A stretch of 33,987 nucleotides of DNA from MGBC113645 sp036308445 (lineage in GTDB: Bacteria > Bacillota_I > Bacilli_A > Erysipelotrichales > Coprobacillaceae): contig JAXJVS010000164.1 of NCBI GenBank assembly GCA_036308445.1, positions 1 through 33,987 on the forward strand, written 5' to 3'. Position 1 is the stretch's first letter; every line of letters begins with the position of its first letter. Under the pieces are notes generated by a model. That model ran no database searches and was not told where the DNA came from. It saw only the letters and a list, made by a program, of their open reading frames with translations. Shown piece after piece: positions 28,337-33,987 of the stretch. A program made the translations under genes and the position numbers.

Positions 28337-30412
28337 ATGGCTCGTGAATTTTCATTAGAAAACACTCGTAATATTGGAATCATGGCTCACATTGATGCTG
28401 GTAAAACAACAACAACTGAACGTGTTCTTTATTACACAGGTAAAATTCATAAAATTGGTGAAACACATGATGGTGCTTCACAAATGGACTGGATGGAACA
28501 AGAACAAGAACGTGGTATTACTATCACTTCAGCTGCAACTACAGCTCAATGGAAAGGATATCGCTTAAACATTATTGACACTCCAGGCCATGTAGATTTC
28601 ACTGTTGAAGTAGAACGTTCATTACGTGTATTAGATGGTGCAATCACTGTATTAGACTCTAAAGCAGGTGTAGAACCACAAACTGAAACAGTTTGGCGTC
28701 AAGCAACTACTTATGGAGTACCAAGAATTGTTTTCTGTAACAAGATGGATGCAATCGGTGCAGATTTCATCATGTCTGTAGAATCGATTGGAAAGAGATT
28801 AGGAGCAAATGCTGTAGCTCTTCAATTACCAATTGGAGCAGAAAGTACATTTGAAGGTATTATTGACTTAATGACAATGCAAGCTGTTCATTTTGAAGGG
28901 GTTAAAGGAGAAAAATTAGTATATTCTGAAATTCCTGAAAACATGAAAGCTCAAGCAGAAGAATATCGTGAAAAAATGATTGAAGCTGCTGCAAATTATG
29001 ATGATGATTTAATGATGAAATATTTAGAAGGAGAAGAAGTAACTAACGAAGAAATTAAAGCTGCTATCCGTAAAGGTGTATTAGCTGTTGATTTATTCCC
29101 AGTGTTATGCGGTTCTGCATATAAAGATAAAGGGGTTCAGTTAGTATTAGATGCAGTTATTGATTACTTACCAGCTCCTACTGATGTTCCATCAATTAAA
29201 GGTGAAGATGAAAATGGTAATGAAGTTGAAAAACATGCAAGTGATGAAGAACCATTTGCAGCATTAGCATTTAAAGTAATGGCAGACCCATTCGTTGGAA
29301 AATTAACATTCTTCCGTGTATATTCAGGAACTGCTACATCTGGATCTTATATATTAAACTCTACAAAAGATAAAAAAGAACGTTTAGGACGTATCTTACA
29401 GATGCATGCTAATACACGTAAAGAAATTGATATGGTTTACGCAGGAGATATCGCTGCAGCTGTAGGTTTTAAAAATACTACAACTGGGGATACTATCTGT
29501 GATGAAAAGAATTTCGTTATCCTAGAAAAAATGGAATTCCCAGAACCAGTTATTGAATTAGCTATCGAACCAAAGACTAAGAATGACCGTGATAAATTAG
29601 GTAATGGTTTATCAAGATTAGCTGAAGAAGACCCAACTTTCAGAGTTTCTACAAATCCTGAAACTGGAGATACTATCATTGCTGGTATGGGTGAATTACA
29701 CTTAGACGTAATCGTAGATCGTTTAAGAAGAGAATTCAAAGTTGAAGCTAACGTAGGTGCTCCACAAGTTGCTTATAGAGAAACTATTAAGAAGTCAGCT
29801 GATTGTGAAGGTAAATTCGTTAGACAATCTGGTGGTCGTGGACAATACGGACACGTATGGATTAAATTCGAACCTAATGAAGGTAAAGGATTTGAATTCG
29901 TTGATGCTGTTGTTGGTGGAACAGTACCAAGAGAATATATCGGTTCTGTTAAAGCAGGTTTAGAAGATGCTTTACAAAACGGTATGATTGCTGGATATCC
30001 AGTATTAGACATCAAAGCTACATTATTTGATGGTTCTTACCATGATGTCGATTCATCAGAAATGGCTTACAAAGTTGCTGCAAGCTTAGCATTAAAAGCT
30101 GCTGGTAAAAAATGTGATCCAGTTATCTTAGAACCAATCATGGCTGTTGAAGTCGTAGCACCAAGTGAATATTTAGGTAGCGTTATGGGAGATATCTCTT
30201 CTAGACGTGGTATGATTGAAGGACAAGAAGAAAGAGGAAATGCTATTGTTGTACAAGCTAGTGTACCACTTTCAGAAATGTTCGGTTATGCAACTGATTT
30301 AAGATCATTTACACAAGGTCGTGGAAATTACACTATGCAATTTGATCGTTATGAAGCAGTTCCTAAATCAATTAAAGAAGAAATTATTAAGAAAAACGGT
30401 TCTAATAACTAA
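28337..30412 (+). CDS. fusA: Elongation factor G
   Basis: 691-residue translocase GTPase. G1 AHIDAGKT (residues 17-24), G2/G3 region QERGITITSAATT and DTPGHVDF, G4 NKMD, domains II to V with RETIKKSADCEGKFVRQSGGRGQYGHVWI (domain IV) and RGMIEGQEERGNAIVVQASVPLSEMFGYATDLRS at the C-terminus. Third gene of the rpsL unit; AAAGGAG precedes the ATG. Confidence 0.98.
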   Translation: MAREFSLENTRNIGIMAHIDAGKTTTTERVLYYTGKIHKIGETHDGASQMDWMEQEQERGITITSAATTAQWKGYRLNIIDTPGHVDFTVEVERSLRVLDGAITVLDSKAGVEPQTETVWRQATTYGVPRIVFCNKMDAIGADFIMSVESIGKRLGANAVALQLPIGAESTFEGIIDLMTMQAVHFEGVKGEKLVYSEIPENMKAQAEEYREKMIEAAANYDDDLMMKYLEGEEVTNEEIKAAIRKGVLAVDLFPVLCGSAYKDKGVQLVLDAVIDYLPAPTDVPSIKGEDENGNEVEKHASDEEPFAALAFKVMADPFVGKLTFFRVYSGTATSGSYILNSTKDKKERLGRILQMHANTRKEIDMVYAGDIAAAVGFKNTTTGDTICDEKNFVILEKMEFPEPVIELAIEPKTKNDRDKLGNGLSRLAEEDPTFRVSTNPETGDTIIAGMGELHLDVIVDRLRREFKVEANVGAPQVAYRETIKKSADCEGKFVRQSGGRGQYGHVWIKFEPNEGKGFEFVDAVVGGTVPREYIGSVKAGLEDALQNGMIAGYPVLDIKATLFDGSYHDVDSSEMAYKVAASLALKAAGKKCDPVILEPIMAVEVVAPSEYLGSVMGDISSRRGMIEGQEERGNAIVVQASVPLSEMFGYATDLRSFTQGRGNYTMQFDRYEAVPKSIKEEIIKKNGSNN

Positions 30413-30426
30413 TTCTAATAAAAATA

Positions 30427-30455
30427 TTGCAATTTGTGATTAAATCTATTAGAAT
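30427..30455 (+). promoter_or_regulatory. Promoter of tuf
   Basis: TTGCAA (30427-30432), 17 nt, TAGAAT (30450-30455) in the 85-nt fusA-tuf gap. Gives tuf its own start near 30462 in addition to readthrough from rpsL; no terminator is seen between fusA and tuf. Confidence 0.65.
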
Positions 30456-30497
30456 GTAGTTGTTAATAAATTAAAATTTAAATAGGAGGAAGCTATA

Positions 30498-31682
30498 ATG
30501 GCTAAAGAAAAATTTGACCGCTCTAAAGCGCATGTTAATATCGGAACTATCGGTCACGTTGACCATGGTAAAACAACTTTAACTGCAGCTATCACTACAG
30601 TTCTTTCTAAAAAAGGACAAGCAGCTGCAATGGATTACGCTGCAATCGATGCTGCACCTGAAGAAAAAGAACGTGGTATCACAATCAACACTGCACACGT
30701 AGAATATCAAACTGAATCTCGTCACTATGCACACGTTGACTGTCCAGGTCATGCTGACTACATCAAAAACATGATTACTGGTGCTGCACAAATGGATGGT
30801 GCTATCTTAGTAGTAGCTGCTACAGATGGACCAATGCCTCAAACTAGAGAACATATCTTATTATCTCGTCAAGTAGGTGTACCTTACATTATTGTATTCT
30901 TAAATAAATGCGATATGGTTGATGATGATGAATTATTAGACTTAGTAGAAATGGAAGTTCGTGAATTATTAGATGAATATGACTTCCCAGGTGATGATAC
31001 TCCAATTATCCGTGGTTCTGCATTAGGTGCATTAAACGGAGATGAAAAATGGACTGGTGCTATCGATGAATTAATGGAAGCTGTTGATACTTATATCCCA
31101 ACTCCAACTCGTGACACTGATAAACCATTCTTAATGCCAGTTGAAGATGTTTTCACTATCACTGGACGTGGAACTGTTGCTACTGGACGTGTTGAAAGAG
31201 GACAATTAAAATTAAATGATCCATTAGAAATCGTTGGTATTCATGATACTCAAAATACAGTTGCTACTGGTATCGAAATGTTCAGAAAATTATTAGATTA
31301 TGCTGAATCAGGAGATAACGTAGGTGTATTATTAAGAGGTATTAACCGTGATCAAATTCAACGTGGACAAGTATTAGCTAAACCAGGATCAGTACATCCA
31401 CATAAAAAATTCAAATCTCAAGTTTACGTATTATCAAAAGATGAAGGTGGACGTCATACTCCTTTCTTCGCTCATTACAGACCACAATTCTACTTCAGAA
31501 CTACTGACGTAACTGGTACAATTGAATTACCAGAAGGTGTAGAAATGGTTATGCCTGGAGATAACGTAGAATTAACTGTTGAATTAATTGCTCCTATCGC
31601 TATCGAAAAAGGAACTAAGTTCTCAATTCGTGAAGGTGGTAGAACAGTTGGTTCAGGAAATATCTCTGAAATCATTGAATAG
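30498..31682 (+). CDS. tuf: Elongation factor Tu
   Basis: 394 residues. G1 GHVDHGKT (residues 19-26), effector region EKERGITINTAHVEYQT, G3 DCPGHADY, G4 NKCD, G5 SALGAL, then domains II and III (GRGTVATGRVERGQL, RTTDVTGTIELPEGVEMVMPGDNV, FSIREGGRTVGSGNISEI). Delivers aminoacyl-tRNA to the ribosome. AGGAGG precedes ATG. One copy is seen here. Confidence 0.98.
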   Translation: MAKEKFDRSKAHVNIGTIGHVDHGKTTLTAAITTVLSKKGQAAAMDYAAIDAAPEEKERGITINTAHVEYQTESRHYAHVDCPGHADYIKNMITGAAQMDGAILVVAATDGPMPQTREHILLSRQVGVPYIIVFLNKCDMVDDDELLDLVEMEVRELLDEYDFPGDDTPIIRGSALGALNGDEKWTGAIDELMEAVDTYIPTPTRDTDKPFLMPVEDVFTITGRGTVATGRVERGQLKLNDPLEIVGIHDTQNTVATGIEMFRKLLDYAESGDNVGVLLRGINRDQIQRGQVLAKPGSVHPHKKFKSQVYVLSKDEGGRHTPFFAHYRPQFYFRTTDVTGTIELPEGVEMVMPGDNVELTVELIAPIAIEKGTKFSIREGGRTVGSGNISEIIE

Positions 31683-31690
31683 TATTAATT

Positions 31691-31720
31691 AAAAAGATAT
31701 CTTCGGATATCTTTTTTTCT
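31691..31720 (+). terminator. Intrinsic terminator after tuf
   Basis: AAAAAGATATC (31691-31701) and GATATCTTTTT (31706-31716) with a stable TTCG tetraloop and a long T-run. Confidence 0.93.
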
Positions 31721-31731
31721 TTTTTTTATTA

Positions 31732-31740
31732 TGTTAGAAT
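31732..31740 (+). promoter_or_regulatory. Extended -10 promoter of the third HAD gene
   Basis: TGTTAGAAT (TGn plus TAGAAT). The start near 31747 leaves a leader of about 10 nt carrying the GGGTGAT ribosome binding site before ATG 31757. It overlaps the in-frame ATG 31739, which therefore is not the start. Confidence 0.5.
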
Positions 31741-31756
31741 GAAAAAGGGTGATCTT

Positions 31757-32551
31757 ATGGAAAAAATGTTTTTCTTCGATATTGATGGGACATTATTGGA
31801 TTTTACGAAAGGCTTATATACAATTAGCGAAAAAACAATAGAATCTATGAATAAGTTGAAGGAGCAAGGACATTCTGTTTTTTTGGCTACTGGCAGATGC
31901 AAATGTTTTGTTTTAGATGAAGTTATGAAGTATCCATTTAGTGGTTATGTTACTTGTAATGGTGGATACATTGAATATAAAGGAAAAGGAATATATAAAA
32001 ATATAGTTCCTGCCAAGGCGATTGAAACGGCTCATAATTTATGTAAAGAAAATGGTTGGTTATACTATTTTGAAGCAAACGATAAAATATATGTATTAGA
32101 TAAAGATGATCCAAAGCATATTCAATTTAGAGATGGATGGGGTATGAAAGAAAGTACAATATGTGATGATTTTGAATTTGATAAAATCGAGACTTATATT
32201 GGAATGATTGTGATTAATGATAAGGGGGATATACCTTTAATGGTAGAAACTTTATCACCATATTTTGATATACAAAAGCATAATAGTGGAAATTCTTTTG
32301 ATTTAACCTTAAAAGGCGAATCCAAGGGTGCAAGTATAAAACGTTTAGCTAATGCTTTAGGAATTGATATAAAAGACACAATTGCATTTGGTGACGGGAG
32401 AAATGACATAGAAATGTTAGAAACAGTTGGATTAGGTATTGCCATGGGTAATGCGGTTGAGGAAGCTAAAGAGGCCAGTGATTATATTACGGATAGTGTA
32501 TTAGATGAGGGAATTACAACTGCTTTAAAAAAATTTTCATTCATAAAATAG
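31757..32551 (+). CDS. Cof-type HAD-IIB phosphatase
   Basis: A 264-residue HAD hydrolase: motif I DIDGT (Asp8, Asp10), motif II LATGRCK, motif III Lys in GESKGASIKRL, motif IV FGDGRNDIEM, and a C2 cap in between. It belongs to the same class as the pair at 3.4-5.0 kb but is clearly more distant from them (DGT instead of DET, GDGRND instead of GDNYND), so it is not a recent copy. Probable function: sugar-phosphate or nucleotide dephosphorylation. The chosen start ATG has AAAGGGTGAT 3 nt upstream. No terminator was seen after it. Confidence 0.87.
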   Translation: MEKMFFFDIDGTLLDFTKGLYTISEKTIESMNKLKEQGHSVFLATGRCKCFVLDEVMKYPFSGYVTCNGGYIEYKGKGIYKNIVPAKAIETAHNLCKENGWLYYFEANDKIYVLDKDDPKHIQFRDGWGMKESTICDDFEFDKIETYIGMIVINDKGDIPLMVETLSPYFDIQKHNSGNSFDLTLKGESKGASIKRLANALGIDIKDTIAFGDGRNDIEMLETVGLGIAMGNAVEEAKEASDYITDSVLDEGITTALKKFSFIK

Positions 32552-32588
32552 CAAAAATACATTAATATCCATTTTTCCGTGAATAATA

Positions 32589-32617
32589 TTGAAATCGGTT
32601 ACGATATTTGATAAAAT
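32589..32617 (+). promoter_or_regulatory. Promoter of the PTS EIIA gene with overlapping candidate cre site
   Basis: TTGAAA (32589-32594), 17 nt, TAAAAT (32612-32617) with an extended TGA before it. TTGAAATCGGTTACG (32589-32603) matches 14 of 15 positions of the degenerate cre consensus WTGNAANCGNWNNCW and covers the -35, where CcpA binding would repress. The promoter is well supported; the cre site is tentative. Confidence 0.6.
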
Positions 32618-32664
32618 AGTATTACAGAGTTTTCTGAATTTATTATTTAAAAGGAGATATAAAA

Positions 32665-32973
32665 ATGGATGAACAAGAACAAGTAGTAATTAACCTTATC
32701 GTAAACAGTGGTAGTGCAAGAAGCTCAGCTATCGAAGCTATTCAATACGCTAAGGCTGGAGATTTAGCTAAAGCTGAAGAATCTTTACAACAAGCAAAAG
32801 AAACAGTTAATGAAGCACATCATGCTCAAACTGAATTAATTCAAGCTGAAATTAGAGGAGAAAAAGCTCCATTAAATTTATTAATGGTACATGCTCAAGA
32901 CCACTTAATGACTGCATTAGTAGTTATTGATTTAGCTCAAGAATTCGTTGATTTATATAACAAAATCAAATAA
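32665..32973 (+). CDS. PTS system lactose/cellobiose-family EIIA component
   Basis: 102-residue all-helical EIIA of the Lac/Cel family (LacF, CelC/ChbA type), which passes phosphate from HPr to EIIB. The phosphorylated residue is His76 in LLMVHAQDHLMTAL, with the metal-binding Asp79 close by, and the family helices SGSARSSAIEAIQYAKAGD and EAHHAQTELIQAEIRGEK precede it. Length is normal. No EIIB, EIIC or glycosidase gene is adjacent: it stands alone between its own promoter and terminator. Codon use is biased toward that of the ribosomal protein genes, suggesting high expression. AAAGGAG precedes ATG. Confidence 0.9.
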   Translation: MDEQEQVVINLIVNSGSARSSAIEAIQYAKAGDLAKAEESLQQAKETVNEAHHAQTELIQAEIRGEKAPLNLLMVHAQDHLMTALVVIDLAQEFVDLYNKIK

Positions 32974-32987
32974 TAAGTTTACTAGAG

Positions 32988-33009
32988 AAAGGGGATTCCC
33001 CTTTTTTTA
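32988..33009 (+). terminator. Intrinsic terminator after the EIIA gene
   Basis: AAAGGGG (32988-32994) with CCCCTTT (32998-33004), 3-nt loop ATT, and T-run. Confidence 0.85.
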
Positions 33010-33019
33010 TTATAGAATA

Positions 33020-33128
33020 AAAAACACATAAAAAAAACAAAACGGAAAAAAGCACGATGAGAAGGGGAAAAAAGGGGAGAAAGAGGAGAAATCAGAGAAA
33101 AAAGGAGAAAAAAAGTGAAAAAAAAGCT
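33020..33128 (+). other. Purine-rich tract upstream of the rRNA promoter
   Basis: This gene-free stretch is strongly purine-biased on the plus strand. Uninterrupted purine runs lie at 33059-33091 (33 nt), 33094-33115 (22 nt) and 33117-33127 (11 nt), with A-tracts at its right end touching the -35 box, as expected of an UP element. ORFs on the minus strand here are low-complexity artefacts. Confidence 0.7.
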
Positions 33129-33157
33129 TTACAAAGGAAGGAGAAGGTGGTAATATA
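33129..33157 (+). promoter_or_regulatory. rRNA operon promoter
   Basis: TTTACA (33129-33134), exactly 17 nt, TAATAT (33152-33157), with A-rich sequence directly upstream as UP element. Start predicted near 33164. Only one promoter is evident. Confidence 0.75.
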
Positions 33158-33163
33158 AATGAG

Positions 33164-33282
33164 CACTCGGCGGAAAGCGAGTGAGAGGACATTGAAAACT
33201 GAACAGAAACACGTCAGAATAATTTGGATTTTAGATAGAAAAAAAGAGTCAAGAAGACATGAAGTTGTCTGAAGAATAGAAG
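33164..33282 (+). other. rRNA leader with 5' hairpin and boxA-like region
   Basis: Hairpin CACTCG (33165-33170) / CGAGTG (33179-33184) lies at the predicted transcript start. ACATTGAAAACTGAACA (33190-33206) resembles the rrn leader boxA-type segment of Bacillus (CTTTGAAAACT). AGACA/TGTCT (33255-33272 region) is a small hairpin just before the 16S 5' end. This leader is removed during processing. Confidence 0.5.

Positions 33283-33987
<705 letters not shown>

Noticed and set aside
31739..31756. Earlier ATG for the third HAD phosphatase
   Set aside because: It overlaps the -10 box of the promoter, and the ribosome binding site serves ATG 31757.

Overview
The window is a low-GC, densely packed Firmicutes chromosome segment. 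The partial 16S rRNA gene at the right end, the strong A+T bias and an Asn at the RpoB position equivalent to E. coli His526 (a state I recall from Mollicutes) point to the Erysipelotrichia/Coprobacillaceae neighbourhood. I cannot name a genus from the sequence alone. The organism is probably a spore former: it carries spoVT, yabP, yabQ, cwlJ and gerQ. I see no transposase, integrase, phage gene, CRISPR array or tRNA gene.

Region 1 (1-2.5 kb): the 3' part of a glycerophosphodiester phosphodiesterase gene, then the cluster spoVT-rqcP(yabO)-yabP-yabQ-divIC, a shortened form of the Bacillus spoVT-yabM-yabN-yabO-yabP-yabQ-divIC locus. Region 2 (2.5-6.9 kb): an esterase, two tandem HAD (Cof-type) phosphatases, ung and folC, all rightward. 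Convergent to these is a leftward cwlJ-gerQ pair: the cortex-lytic enzyme and the coat protein it needs. Region 3 (7.8-11.5 kb): glgC-glgD-glgA, a glycogen synthesis operon closed by a strong terminator. It is followed by a 28-codon membrane micro-ORF and a lipoprotein of unknown function.

Region 4 (12.3-31.7 kb) is the classical Firmicutes cysS-to-tuf translation/transcription block: cysS (behind a Cys-specific T-box), mrnC, rlmB, a SigH-position sigma factor, rpmG, secE, nusG, rplK, rplA, rplJ, rplL, an RsmC/YbxB-type methyltransferase, rpoB, rpoC, rpsL, rpsG, fusA, tuf. Compared with B. subtilis, yacP is missing after rlmB and the L7Ae-like gene (ybxF) is missing between rpoC and rpsL. The block is cut into transcription units by visible promoters (before rpmG, rplK, rpoB, rpsL and tuf) and terminators (after nusG, rplL, rpoC and tuf). 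Ribosomal-protein feedback RNAs are visible: two near-identical L1-target-like hairpins (before rplK and before rplA) and an L10 leader with attenuator before rplJ.

Region 5 (31.7-34 kb): a third HAD phosphatase, an orphan PTS lactose/cellobiose-type EIIA, then an almost pure purine tract, an rRNA promoter, a leader and the first ~705 nt of a 16S rRNA gene. No wholly new system is apparent. The points most worth a second look are the RpoB Asn494 substitution, the likely CUG start and operon arrangement of cwlJ-gerQ, the odd geometry of the Cys T-box, the methyltransferase gene with no ribosome binding site, and the purine tract before rrn.
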